From assembly GCA_934196725.1 (NCBI GenBank), contig CAKPWR010000002.1, positions 1-64,000 on the forward strand: DNA of 64,000 bases, given 5' to 3'. The notes beneath the pieces are model-generated. The model did no database searches and was not told the origin of the DNA. It saw nothing but the letters and a program-made list of their open reading frames with translations. This stretch comes from an uncultured Prevotella sp. Lineage in GTDB: Bacteria; Bacteroidota; Bacteroidia; Bacteroidales; Bacteroidaceae. Positions within the stretch are counted from its first letter, which is position 1. Each line of letters begins with the position of its first letter. Shown here piece by piece: positions 50,901-59,164 of this stretch. A program made the position numbers and the translations under genes.

Positions 50901-51620
50901 ACATCGCTCTTTGGTGGAACCGAAGCTGTAGAGATTGCCACTCCGCCTATTCCTGAGGTGGAAGGATGGAGTACCATCGAACGCCTGAACAGGGAGCGTG
51001 AGCTGGTGGGTATCTATCTCTCGGCTCATCCGCTAGATGATTATGAGATTATCCTCAATAATCTTTGCAATACCCATTGTGCGGAACTGGGCGATAAGGC
51101 TGAGCTTGCCAAAAAGGAAGACATCGTATTTGGAGGTATCATCACCGAGGTGAAATCCAAGTTTACCAAAACCGGAAAGCCTTGTGGATTCGTTACCATC
51201 GAAGACTTCGAGGGCTCGGGTGAACTGGCTCTTTTCGGTGAGGACTGGGGAACCTGGCGAGGCGTGATGGTAGAGGGAAGTACCATCTTTGTTACGGCAA
51301 AATGCGTAGCCCGATATGGCAACAACAACTATCTCGACTTCAAGATCAGTACGGTAGAATATCTGCAGACAGTGAAGGAGAACAGATTGGAGAAGTTTAC
51401 GATTTCCATAGACAGCTCTATTGTTGATGATACGCTGGTGAACGACCTCAAGACGCTGGTAGACAATGATGAGGGCCATGCGCAACTCTTCATACAGATA
51501 CATGACTCTGAAACCAACACCAATTTTACGATGCGTGCACAGGACAGGTCAGTAGGAGTGAGCAGGGAACTGATTCAGTTCGTAAACGACAACCCAATGA
51601 TGTCTTATCAGATCAACTAA
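47910..51620 (+). CDS. dnaE: DNA polymerase III alpha subunit
   Basis: A 1236-residue replicative polymerase. The PHP domain opens the protein (VHLHVHTQYSILDG). The polymerase core has VGPGRGSAAGS and the catalytic Asp run PDIDTDFDD near 470. The fingers region includes LYRPGPMDYIPDF. A helix-hairpin-helix and an OB domain (DIVFGGIITEVKSKFTKTGK) end the protein. It is the DnaE1 type normal for Bacteroidota. trxA follows after 52 bp. A 1033-residue open frame on the opposite strand is a by-product of codon use. Confidence 0.98.
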   Translation: MEDFVHLHVHTQYSILDGQSKIPHLVDKAIKDGMKGMAVTDHGVMFGIKELTDYCAKVNKDRKKEGLEPFKPIIGCEMYVARRRKEDREKDKGDMSGYHLIVLAKNYNGYKNLIQLVSNAWVDGYYMRPRTDRADLEKYHEDLIVCSACIAGEVPAKILKGDIEGAREACEWYHNLFGDDYYLELQRHEVKEPLPFLANREAFQLQQKANKVLIEMAKEYGIKLVCTNDCHFEDKETAEAHDHLLCIATGKDLDDPNRMRYSKQEWFKTRQEMNDIFSDVPEALSNTLEVLDKVEIYSIDHGPIMPFFPIPESFGTEEQLREKVSEEDLYKEFTSDENGQNQLSSEEGQKVIDRLGGYDKIYRIKFEAEYLRHLAYEGAKKLYGDPLPENVDEHVNFELHVMKTMGFPGYFLIVSDFIRAAREELGVMVGPGRGSAAGSVVAYCLGITKIDPLKYDLLFERFLNPDRVNLPDIDTDFDDDGRGKVLRWVMDKYGHENCAHIITYGSMATKNSIKDVARVEKLPLDKANALCRAIPDRLPDGAKMNLPNAIKYTPELREAEFSTDPRESNTIKYAKMLEGTIRGTGIHACGFIICRDPISNWVPVSTADDPDFPGLKTAVTQYDGHVIETTGLIKMDFLGLKTLSEMKEACKVIKQTTGDIVDLDTIPIDDELTYQLYQRGQTIGTFQFESPGMQKYLRELKPTVFEDLIAMNALYRPGPMDYIPDFIARKNGKQAITYDIPCMEKYLKDTYGITVYQEQVMLLSRQLASFTRGESDALRKAMGKKKKAIVDAMKPKFIKQGQENGHDPKVLEKIWGDWEKFASYAFNKSHATCYSWVAYQTAYLKAHYPAEYMAALMTRRFAQITEITKLMEECQSMGIKTLGPDVNESYRAFGVNEHGEIRFGLSAIKGMGAPAADAIVAERQKNGPYKTIFDFAERVDFSSVNRKAFETLALSGGFDSFGIRREQFFGKNSKGETFLDTLVRYGQLFQREQQEAATSLFGGTEAVEIATPPIPEVEGWSTIERLNRERELVGIYLSAHPLDDYEIILNNLCNTHCAELGDKAELAKKEDIVFGGIITEVKSKFTKTGKPCGFVTIEDFEGSGELALFGEDWGTWRGVMVEGSTIFVTAKCVARYGNNNYLDFKISTVEYLQTVKENRLEKFTISIDSSIVDDTLVNDLKTLVDNDEGHAQLFIQIHDSETNTNFTMRAQDRSVGVSRELIQFVNDNPMMSYQIN

Positions 51621-51672
51621 TAGTGAGTATACTCAGATAATATTAATCATAAATAAATTAAAAAGCAAAAAA

Positions 51673-51987
51673 ATGGAAGTAACAATTACAACCGAGAATT
51701 TCGAGAGTTACAAGAATGGCGAGTTGCCATTGGTAGTAGATTTGTGGGCTACATGGTGTGGTCCTTGCCGTCAGATTGCTCCTATCGTGTCAGAGTTGGC
51801 TGAGGAGTTTGATGGTAAGATCGTAGTTGGCAAGTGTGATGTTGAGGAGAATGACGATATCGCTATGGAGTTTGGCGTTCGTAACATTCCTACAATCCTC
51901 TTCTTCAAGGGTGGTCAGCTGGTTGACAAGTTCGTAGGTGCTGCATCAAAGACTACCTTGACAGAGAAGTTCCAGGCTCTCTTGTAA
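51673..51987 (+). CDS. trxA: Thioredoxin
   Basis: A 104-residue cytoplasmic thiol-disulfide carrier. The redox site is WATWCGPC (about 26-33), with the cis-Pro loop NIPTILFFKGG. No signal peptide is present. It follows dnaE on the same strand and ends at a hairpin terminator. Confidence 0.97.
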   Translation: MEVTITTENFESYKNGELPLVVDLWATWCGPCRQIAPIVSELAEEFDGKIVVGKCDVEENDDIAMEFGVRNIPTILFFKGGQLVDKFVGAASKTTLTEKFQALL

Positions 51988-52012
51988 AAGCCTGAAAGCA
52001 GAATGGTTTAAG

Positions 52013-52056
52013 GCATCTGGTCAGAGATATGTCGTCTCTGGTCAGATGCTTTTTTG
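52013..52056 (+). terminator. Terminator after trxA
   Basis: GCATCTG and CAGATGC form the outer stem, AGAGA and TCTCT an inner one, and T6 follows. Confidence 0.85.
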
Positions 52057-52095
52057 TTGCTGTTTCTTGAACACGGGGATAACACAAAAGGTGAA

Positions 52096-52366
52096 AAAGT
52101 CACTCGTCACTCGTCACTTTTCATTTTTAGTGCATGTTGCATCTTCTGTTTCCTATAGACCTTATTATTAATAATAGGTGTATTATTGAGGGATTATGGT
52201 AAATAGATAATAATAATATATATAATAAATATAAATATTATTCATCTTATATATTTATATTATATATATTCTATTTATCATAATACCATCATAATAATAA
52301 GGATATAATATAATAAGGTGGTTGCAATGTGCAAAAAACAAAAAGTGACGAGTGACGAGTGACTTT
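52096..52366. repeat. Inverted repeat with heptamer-tandem arms around an AT-rich core
   Basis: The left arm (52096 to ~52143) and right arm (~52320-52366) are inverted copies about 47 bp long with a few mismatches. Each contains tandem CACTCGT/ACGAGTG units of 7 bp followed by an A/T run and a TTGCA element. The core (about 52160-52315) is nearly pure A+T with TATATA runs. It lies between the convergent genes trxA and tsaE. I see no gene in 52057-52543. Confidence 0.85.
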
Positions 52367-52452
52367 GTCACTTTTTGGATGCCCATTGAGCGGTGTTGCA
52401 AGGGTGCTGTAGCTGCGCTGCGAGGGGCGGGCAACTGCGTCACGAGGGGTAT

Positions 52453-52543
52453 GAAAATACGTCCCGACGCAGACCGTGCTACGTCGGGACGTACTGAGAA
52501 CTGCGTCGGGACGTAGTAAAGTCTGCGTCGGGACGTATTTTTC
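52453..52543. repeat. GC-rich ACGTCCCGACG repeats next to the tsaE stop
   Basis: The left arm TACGTCCCGACGCAGAC (52458-52474) can pair with three downstream inverted copies at 52479-52493, 52501-52515 and 52521-52537. The outermost pairing is 21 bp and perfect. It begins at the base after the tsaE stop codon and may terminate that operon. Confidence 0.85.
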
Positions 52544-52954
52544 TTACCATTCTACGCTTCTGCTGCCGTCTTCCTCGGTGGTGATAGTCACCTTGGTGCA
52601 GTCCTCAGGCAGGAGGTCTTCGATGAGTTCCGGCCATTCCAGGAAGCAGAGGTTGCCGCTGTAGAAATAGTCTTCGTAACCCATGTCGTATACCTCGTCC
52701 AGTTTCTTGATGCGATAGAAATCGAAGTGGTAGATAGGGTCGCCATTACCAGCGGTATATTCGTTGACGATGGCAAAGGTAGGAGAGGTGATGACATCAT
52801 CAACTCCCAACTCTTCGCAGATAGCTTTGACAAATGTTGTTTTTCCGGCTCCCATCTTGCCATAGAAGGCAAAGACCTTGCCGTCGCCCATGTTCTCCAG
52901 GAATTCCCTGGCAGCTACATGAATGTTGTCTAATGAATCAATCTTAATCTTCAT
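52544..52954 (-). CDS. tsaE: TsaE, ATPase for tRNA t6A synthesis
   Basis: A 136-residue P-loop ATPase that supports the TsaBD complex in adding threonylcarbamoyl to A37 of tRNAs. GKMGAGKTTF is the P-loop. SPTFAIVNEY and HFDFYRIKKLDE are the family motifs, and FLEWPELIEDLLPED closes the fold. It is co-directional with porX, 13 bp downstream of its stop. Confidence 0.95.
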   Translation of the reverse strand: MKIKIDSLDNIHVAAREFLENMGDGKVFAFYGKMGAGKTTFVKAICEELGVDDVITSPTFAIVNEYTAGNGDPIYHFDFYRIKKLDEVYDMGYEDYFYSGNLCFLEWPELIEDLLPEDCTKVTITTEEDGSRSVEW

Positions 52955-52967
52955 ATATATATTTTTT

Positions 52968-54536
52968 TTATCGTTTTCTCGGTGTCAGCGTGATGAGCGG
53001 GATGAGCATTTCCTCCATCGAGATGCCACCATGCTGAAAGGTGTCCTTATAGTAAGACACATAATAATTATAGTTGTTCGGATAGGCGAAGAAGGCATCA
53101 CCGTAGGCGAAAACATACGAGGTACTCAGATTGGGCGCTGGCAACTGTGCCTTGTGAGGTTCCTTGATGGTGAATACTTCCTTGGCGTTGTATGCCAGGT
53201 TCTTGCCCAGCTTGTAGCGCAGGTTGGTATTCGTGTTGCGGTCGCCTATAATCTTGATAGGCTTTGATGCGCGTATACTGCCGTGGTCGGTGGTGATGAT
53301 TACCTTGAAATCGCTCTGAGCCAGTCGCTTGAACAGTTCTGCCAGTACCGAGTGGCGCAGCCAGCTCTGGGTGATGCTTCGGTAGGCTGATTCCGTATTT
53401 GCCAGCTCCCTTACCATCTTTGATTCGGTACGTGCATGCGAGAGCATGTCGATGAAGTTGATGACGAGCACATTCAGGTCGTTGCTCTTGCATTCATTGT
53501 AATGCTCCAGGAACTTGTCGGCTCCTACTGAATCGTTTACCTTGTGATAGCTGAAGCTGTAGTGCTTGCGGTATCTGTCCAGCTGGGTCTGGATGAGCGG
53601 CTTTTCGTTGAGGTTCTTGCCTTCCTCTTCGTCTTCGTCCACCCACAGGTCCGGAAACATTTCGGCTATCTTGTTGGGCATCAGTCCGCTGAAGATGGCA
53701 TTTCTGGCATACTGGGTGGCTGTAGGCAGGATACTCATATACATGTCTTCCTCGATGTCGTACATGTCGCCGATGTCTTTCGCCAGCATTTTCCACTGGT
53801 CGTAGCGGAAGTTATCTATCACGATGAGGAACACCTTTTCGCCCTTGTCGAGCATTGGGAAGAGTTTGGTCTTGAAGATGTCCGGGCTCATCACGGGTTT
53901 GCCTTCCACCATCTTTCCCAGATTCTTCGGATCTACCCAGTTCATATAGTTCTTGGCGATGTATTTGGCAAAGCCTATGTTAGCCTCCTCTTTCTGCATG
54001 GTGAGCATCTCGGTCATCGAACTGTCGGTATCGCTCAGTTCCAGCTCCCATTTCACCAGTCGCTTGTATATCTCCATCCAGTCGCTGCTGGTTCGGCAGT
54101 CCATCATCTGCATGGCTATCTGCTGGTAGTCCTGCTGGTATCCGCTCTGCGTTACCTCTGTCACGATGTCCTTTCTATGTATATTCTTCTTGAGCGACAG
54201 TAGAATCTGGTTCGGGTTCACCGGTTTGATGAGATAGTCGGCTATCTTCGAACCGATTGCCTGGTCCATGATATTCTCTTCCTCGCTCTTGGTACACATC
54301 ACTACGGGGGTGGCAGGCTGAATATCCTTGATCTGCTGCAAGGTCTCCAGTCCGCTCAGTCCTGGCATCATCTCGTCGAGGAGGATGAGGTCGAAGGTCT
54401 GCTGTCTGCATTGGTCGATGGCATCGGCTCCGTTGCTCACTGTCACCACCTCGTATCCTTTCTTTTCCAGAAAGATGATATGGGCTCTGAGAAGCTCTAT
54501 TTCATCATCTACCCAAAGTAATAATCCGTTGCTCAT
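52968..54536 (-). CDS. porX: PorX: response regulator with PglZ/alkaline-phosphatase-like domain
   Basis: A 522-residue two-domain protein. Residues 1-125 are a receiver domain: WVDDE acidic pocket, phospho-acceptor in LILLDEMMPGLSG, and K in YLIKPVNP. The remainder is a PglZ-type phosphatase-like domain (KVFLIVIDNFRYDQW, IITTDHGSIR). PorX, with histidine kinase PorY, controls type IX secretion genes in Porphyromonas, and its effector domain acts on nucleotides there. Full length and key residues are kept. It forms an operon with tsaE. The porW-like gene, another T9SS-linked gene, is 1.2 kb away. Confidence 0.93.
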   Translation of the reverse strand: MSNGLLLWVDDEIELLRAHIIFLEKKGYEVVTVSNGADAIDQCRQQTFDLILLDEMMPGLSGLETLQQIKDIQPATPVVMCTKSEEENIMDQAIGSKIADYLIKPVNPNQILLSLKKNIHRKDIVTEVTQSGYQQDYQQIAMQMMDCRTSSDWMEIYKRLVKWELELSDTDSSMTEMLTMQKEEANIGFAKYIAKNYMNWVDPKNLGKMVEGKPVMSPDIFKTKLFPMLDKGEKVFLIVIDNFRYDQWKMLAKDIGDMYDIEEDMYMSILPTATQYARNAIFSGLMPNKIAEMFPDLWVDEDEEEGKNLNEKPLIQTQLDRYRKHYSFSYHKVNDSVGADKFLEHYNECKSNDLNVLVINFIDMLSHARTESKMVRELANTESAYRSITQSWLRHSVLAELFKRLAQSDFKVIITTDHGSIRASKPIKIIGDRNTNTNLRYKLGKNLAYNAKEVFTIKEPHKAQLPAPNLSTSYVFAYGDAFFAYPNNYNYYVSYYKDTFQHGGISMEEMLIPLITLTPRKR

Positions 54537-54805
54537 AAATGTATCTTTTTTTTAAGGTGCTAAAGTACAAAGAATTCTTGAATGGAGAAAGAGTCTGGAT
54601 ATTAAAGTAAGTTAATTTAAACGAAAGTATGGTACTTTTTCTTGCAACGTTTGTTTCTACTCATAACAAAATATAAAAAGTAGGTAGCAGCTTGCTGGCA
54701 AATATCACAAGGATTCGCGGTTTTGTATATAATATAAAGACCGGGAATCCGTTATTATTATTTAGTAATGAATAAACGAATAAAAAACGAAGAAAGAAAA
54801 AGGCA

Positions 54806-55081
54806 ATGCTCAAGATTGTAATGATTATGCTTTGCGGAATAGGTACGGGGTATCTGCTTCGCAACAAGAAAATGAGTTTTATCGGCAGGATTATCACGGC
54901 GTTGATATGGGTGCTCCTGTTCCTGCTCGGCATCGAGGTAGGTGCTAACCCTCGTATCATCAGTGGGCTGCAGCCCCTGGGGCTTGAAGCTGTCATCCTG
55001 ACGCTGGGTGGTAGTCTGGGTAGTGCAATCTTTGCCTGTGCTTTGTGGAGATATGTTCAGCAGAAAGGAGGCAAGGCATGA
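54806..55081 (+). CDS. LysO-type exporter, small N-terminal subunit
   Basis: A 91-residue hydrophobic protein with three probable membrane segments (MLKIVMIMLCGIGTGYLLR, then IITALIWVLLFLLGIEVG, then LTLGGSLGSAIFACALW). It corresponds to the first part of LysO/YbjE, the lysine exporter, which is one chain in E. coli. Its stop overlaps the start of the next gene (ATGA). I found no lysine riboswitch-like structure in the AT-rich 270 bp upstream. Confidence 0.85.
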   Translation: MLKIVMIMLCGIGTGYLLRNKKMSFIGRIITALIWVLLFLLGIEVGANPRIISGLQPLGLEAVILTLGGSLGSAIFACALWRYVQQKGGKA

Positions 55082-55680
55082 AAGGTAGTCTGATTATCGT
55101 AAGCTTCTTTGTCCTGGGTATTATCGTTGGCTTATGTGATGTGATTCCGGCTAGTTTCATGGCGGGCGATGTAAGCTATTATGCGCTCTGTTGCCTGATG
55201 TTCTGCGTGGGTATCAGCATTGGTTGCGATACCTCTATATTGAAGAGCTTCAGAAAGGTGAACCCACGTCTGATGATGCTTCCCGTGATGACTATTTTGG
55301 GAACCCTGGCAGGATGTGCTGCAGCTTCCCTGATATTGGGACATCGCCAGCTTACCGACTGCCTTGCCGTCGGTTCGGGATTCGGATATTACTCTCTGTC
55401 GAGTATTTTCATCACCCAGTATCGGGGCGCTGAACTCGGTACCATCGCCCTTCTTGCCAATATCTGCCGCGAGATTCTTACCCTACTGTGTGCTCCTTTG
55501 CTGGTTAAGTATTTCGGCAAGCTGGCGCCAATCAGCGTAGGTGGAGCTACAACGATGGATACCACGTTGCCTATCATCACCCGCTGTTCGGGCGAGAGTT
55601 TTATCATCGTTTCCATATTTCATGGTTTCTGTGTAGATTTTTCCGTACCGTTCCTGGTAACATTCTTCTGTTCTCTGTAA
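55078..55680 (+). CDS. lysO: LysO-type exporter, large C-terminal subunit
   Basis: A 200-residue membrane protein with about six helices, matching the C-terminal portion of LysO. FCVGISIGCDTSILKSF and SGFGYYSLSSIFITQY, with GGATTMDTTLPIITR near the end, are the conserved half-helix motifs. Start 55078 is preferred because it gives the ATGA overlap with the small subunit; an upstream codon at 55045 would overlap it heavily. The pair probably exports lysine or a toxic analogue. Confidence 0.88.
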   Translation: MKGSLIIVSFFVLGIIVGLCDVIPASFMAGDVSYYALCCLMFCVGISIGCDTSILKSFRKVNPRLMMLPVMTILGTLAGCAAASLILGHRQLTDCLAVGSGFGYYSLSSIFITQYRGAELGTIALLANICREILTLLCAPLLVKYFGKLAPISVGGATTMDTTLPIITRCSGESFIIVSIFHGFCVDFSVPFLVTFFCSL

Positions 55681-55738
55681 TACAGTTTTGCCCATAGCGC
55701 AGTGCATAGGTTATGCTTCAAGCGCTATGGGAAATTCT

Positions 55739-58700
55739 TTAGAAACCTTCCAGTTCGTAATATTCATCTTCCAGTTCGATGTTTTTAGAAGAGTTGCTGT
55801 CATCGAAATAGATGCCAGTATCTTCTTCCTTTTTCTCCTCCTTCTGGTTCGGGATAATGAGTGTTCCGTCCTCTTTTTTCTCCTCTTCCTTCTGGTTAGG
55901 AATAATCAGGATTCCATCCTCTTCCTTCTCTTTTTCCTTCTGGTTAGGAATAATGAGTGTTCCGTCATCTTCCTTCTCCTTTTCCTTTGTGGAAGGAATC
56001 AGGATTTCAATTCCGTTATTGTCTTCAGTAGGAATATCTTCCTTGTTTTCTGTTGGAATTTCCTTCTTTTCTGTTGGAATTTCCTTCTTTTCTGTTGGAA
56101 TATCCTTCTCAGGAGTCTCCTTCTTGCTTTCAATTGGAGTCTCTTGCTTGCTTTCAACCGGAGTCTCCTTCTTGCTTTCAACCGGAGTCTCTTCGTTGAT
56201 TTCCAACTCTTCCTGAGGAGGAATAACGGTAGGAATTTCCAGGGTATTCATTTCTGTTGAAGGCTCCGCCTTTGGCTCTTCTGGTGATTCCTTAGAGGAT
56301 TCTTCCGATGCCGTCTCTTCTGCTGTTGGAGCAGTCAGAATAGGCTCAATGAGCAATGGGAGCTTGCTGATTTCCAGAGGGGCGAAATGTTCTGTATAGA
56401 ACTTGTCGTATTCCTCGTAGGTATGGCTGGTGCCAAGGAGCTTCAGGTTTTCATCGCTGATAACATAGGCGTGTACCTTACCTAGCAAACGCTTGATAGC
56501 CGCCTGCTGGTATACTGCATTGGCATATTGGCGTGCTTCGTCGTAATTGTTGAAGCCGCTTATCTGCATGCGATGCAAACCCTCTATTTCCTCGATATTG
56601 ATGTCGAAGAGACGTGCCATATAAGAGGTGAAGTTATACTTCGCTATCTCGAACAGCAGCTGGTTCTCGTTGGTCTTGTCCGGATCGTATGCCAGGAGGA
56701 ATACGAAGTTGGCGTTGCGGTTATCCGAGTAGCCTTTCTGCTTGGTAGAATCCTGGTCGTTTAGCTCCACGCTTCTTCGGGTCCATACTTCGCTAAGGTC
56801 GAACTTTCCTACGTAGAGGCGTTTGCCGGCATCTATACCATTGATGATCATACCAGCCATCTCGCTGAGACGGCTGTTTGGGTATTTGTCTACCACCTCT
56901 TTAAGGTCTACCAGACAGCTATCGATATTGCCATCATTCAGCTTGCTGAGACCTCCAATAAAGAGGAACTTGTCTCGGTTGGCTCCATCCGGGAAGCGGG
57001 TCTTGGATATTTCGGCATTGTCTATCACCTTATTATATTGTCCTTCCTTGAAAGCCTGATAGGTATGCGTATAGAGTGAATCCTCGATATGGGCACCCAT
57101 CATGGCATTCTCCTTATAATATGGATTGGAGAGAAGGGTGGTCCACTGACTTTCCGGATAATCTGCCTTCAGCTTTTGCAGGTATGTTGCTGCCACATCT
57201 GGCTGATGCTCTCTGGAATAGAGCAGGTACAAGTGATAGTAGGCATCGTCAAGATGTTCATAATCAGGATAGTTATTGACCAGTCTGAGCAGGGATTTCT
57301 TACCCAATGCCAGATTGTCGAGCTTATCCTTGAAGATAACGCCGGCATGATACAGTCCGTCTTCCAACAGTTTGTTGCTTTCTGCCAGTTGTTCTGGAGT
57401 AAACGGTATCTGAGCCAGATAATACTCACGCTTATGTGGGTCATTGACGGCGCTGTCTGTGGTCTGCTTGAGTGAATCTTCGAGCACGGCTACCTGTGCC
57501 AGCGAATCTCTTTGCTGGTCGGTCATCTCTTCGGCTCCTTCAGCAGTAGCCACTACCGTCTTGTTGATGCGCTGCCAGTTATCCACATTCTCTCGCTTGC
57601 CCCAGAGCTTCTGGAATTGGGTCTTTCCCTGACTTACGGTCAGCGGCGAATAGAAATACCATTGCCCGTTGTTCGGGGTGTTATTGTTGTTCGTATTATT
57701 CTTGTTGAGGTTATTGTTGGCGAAGCTGTTGCCGCTGTTTTGCTTCTGGACAGCTTCTGCCTCTTCCTCAGCTTTCTTGTTTCTTTCTTCTTTTTCCTTC
57801 TTTTTCAGCGCATCGATTACGCGGTCGATGGCAGCATTGCGGTCTTTCTCGTTCATCTTGGCGAGTTGCTGCAACGAATCCTGCAACTGTATGGCATCGG
57901 TGTAAGGTACCAGTTCGTCCAGAACCTTGGAGCGGTCGGAGAGAAGCTGGTAGTCTTTTCTTTCCTTGTCGAGCAATCCGATGGCTTCTCCATAGCATCT
58001 TCGTGCATCGGCAAATTTTTCCATTGTCCAGTACAAGTCTCCGAGATGGAGCAGCAAGACACCCTTTTCAATACCGCTTCGGGTGGCTTTCTGGTTACCC
58101 TTTTCGTATGCAGCGATGGCCTGCAGGGTATCTTTCTTGTTGAGATAGATGTTGCCGATGGCATAATATACCTGGTCGAGATACTCTTTGTTGTTATCCG
58201 AAGCTGCCATTCTCTTCAGCTTGCTGATCATCTTGTTGGCATTGTCTTTCGCCATGACTTCGGTCATGGAAATACGGGCATTGAAGGCAAGTTCGTAAGG
58301 AGGATTCAGGCGAATCACGTGCTTGAAGGCTTTATAGGCTTCCTTCTTGTTGCCGATGGATGCCTGCAACTGTCCCATCAGATACCATTCGCGTGCCTTC
58401 TGCTTGCGGCGCATCTCATGGCTGATTACTTTTTTGAGGTATGAAATAGCCTGCTCGGTGTTGCCGGTATGGATATAGTAATCGGCAAAGGTATAATCCC
58501 ATTCTTTCTGGGCACGCCAGTGGATGGAATCGCGCTGCATGTTGCGTATCACGTCTTCTGCATCGTAATTCCAACCCTGTTCTATATAGCATTTGGCAAG
58601 CCATGCCCTGGCTCTTCCGTAGATGGCTGGCTGGGTAGCATAGAGGCGACTCATATAAGAGAAGGTGGCTGCTGCCGCCTCGAAATCTCCTTTATGAAAC

Positions 58701-59140
58701 TGCGAACGTCCCATCAGCATCCATGCCTTCCAAAGGAATGGATTGTATTCCCTGCGGTTCAGCCATTCGATGTCTTTGGCTGTCTTGCGTCGGTTCTTGG
58801 TCCATTCCGGTCTTTGCTTGATGCTGTGCTGGTGGATTGTTTTCTCGCATTTCTCGATGGCGCGTTCGAAGTTGCCCTTACCGATTTCACGGCTGTTCTT
58901 GTTGCTCACAGTATAGAGTGGAATCTGCTCGGTAAAGTTGTCCTTATTGGTCATTTCTTTTTCCAGCGAACCGTCTATATAGGCTAGGGTACCATTATAA
59001 TAGGTGTTGTACTTTGCCGTAAAGGACTGCCACCACCTGCTCTGCGCTGTATTCTTCTGCGTAGAGCATCCGGTGAGGGTTATGGCTATCAGCAGGATGA
59101 TGAAGCCTAATGTATAATGAAAAGTATTCTGTTGTTTCAC
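55739..59140 (-). CDS. porW: TPR lipoprotein, PorW/SprE-like (type IX secretion)
   Basis: A 1133-residue lipoprotein: the signal ends in ITLTGC (Cys25). Residues ~50-420 are TPR-like helices (WLAKCYIEQGWNYDAEDVI, YFADYYIHTGNTEQAISYLKK-type pairs). An Asn-rich linker (about 510-530) is followed by a second TPR block and a SPOR-like region (LHRMQISGFNNYDEARQYANAVY). PorW and SprE have this plan and are needed for T9SS. The C-terminal ~160 residues are acidic repeats: TPVESKKE (8 residues), IPTEKKE (7) and GTLIIPNQKEKEKEED (16, four copies). They make this protein much longer than PorW (about 600) or SprE. The family call is by layout and context. Confidence 0.8.
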   Translation of the reverse strand: MKQQNTFHYTLGFIILLIAITLTGCSTQKNTAQSRWWQSFTAKYNTYYNGTLAYIDGSLEKEMTNKDNFTEQIPLYTVSNKNSREIGKGNFERAIEKCEKTIHQHSIKQRPEWTKNRRKTAKDIEWLNRREYNPFLWKAWMLMGRSQFHKGDFEAAAATFSYMSRLYATQPAIYGRARAWLAKCYIEQGWNYDAEDVIRNMQRDSIHWRAQKEWDYTFADYYIHTGNTEQAISYLKKVISHEMRRKQKAREWYLMGQLQASIGNKKEAYKAFKHVIRLNPPYELAFNARISMTEVMAKDNANKMISKLKRMAASDNNKEYLDQVYYAIGNIYLNKKDTLQAIAAYEKGNQKATRSGIEKGVLLLHLGDLYWTMEKFADARRCYGEAIGLLDKERKDYQLLSDRSKVLDELVPYTDAIQLQDSLQQLAKMNEKDRNAAIDRVIDALKKKEKEERNKKAEEEAEAVQKQNSGNSFANNNLNKNNTNNNNTPNNGQWYFYSPLTVSQGKTQFQKLWGKRENVDNWQRINKTVVATAEGAEEMTDQQRDSLAQVAVLEDSLKQTTDSAVNDPHKREYYLAQIPFTPEQLAESNKLLEDGLYHAGVIFKDKLDNLALGKKSLLRLVNNYPDYEHLDDAYYHLYLLYSREHQPDVAATYLQKLKADYPESQWTTLLSNPYYKENAMMGAHIEDSLYTHTYQAFKEGQYNKVIDNAEISKTRFPDGANRDKFLFIGGLSKLNDGNIDSCLVDLKEVVDKYPNSRLSEMAGMIINGIDAGKRLYVGKFDLSEVWTRRSVELNDQDSTKQKGYSDNRNANFVFLLAYDPDKTNENQLLFEIAKYNFTSYMARLFDINIEEIEGLHRMQISGFNNYDEARQYANAVYQQAAIKRLLGKVHAYVISDENLKLLGTSHTYEEYDKFYTEHFAPLEISKLPLLIEPILTAPTAEETASEESSKESPEEPKAEPSTEMNTLEIPTVIPPQEELEINEETPVESKKETPVESKQETPIESKKETPEKDIPTEKKEIPTEKKEIPTENKEDIPTEDNNGIEILIPSTKEKEKEDDGTLIIPNQKEKEKEEDGILIIPNQKEEEKKEDGTLIIPNQKEEKKEEDTGIYFDDSNSSKNIELEDEYYELEGF

Positions 59141-59164
59141 CTTATTATATAGTATATTGTAATT

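Noticed and set aside
47928-51029. 1033-residue open frame antisense to dnaE
   Set aside because: It lies entirely within dnaE, whose motifs are intact. The product has no recognisable domain, and its length follows from biased codon use in dnaE.
54537-54805. Lysine riboswitch in front of the LysO genes
   Set aside because: The region is AT-rich without the long helices expected of the lysine aptamer.
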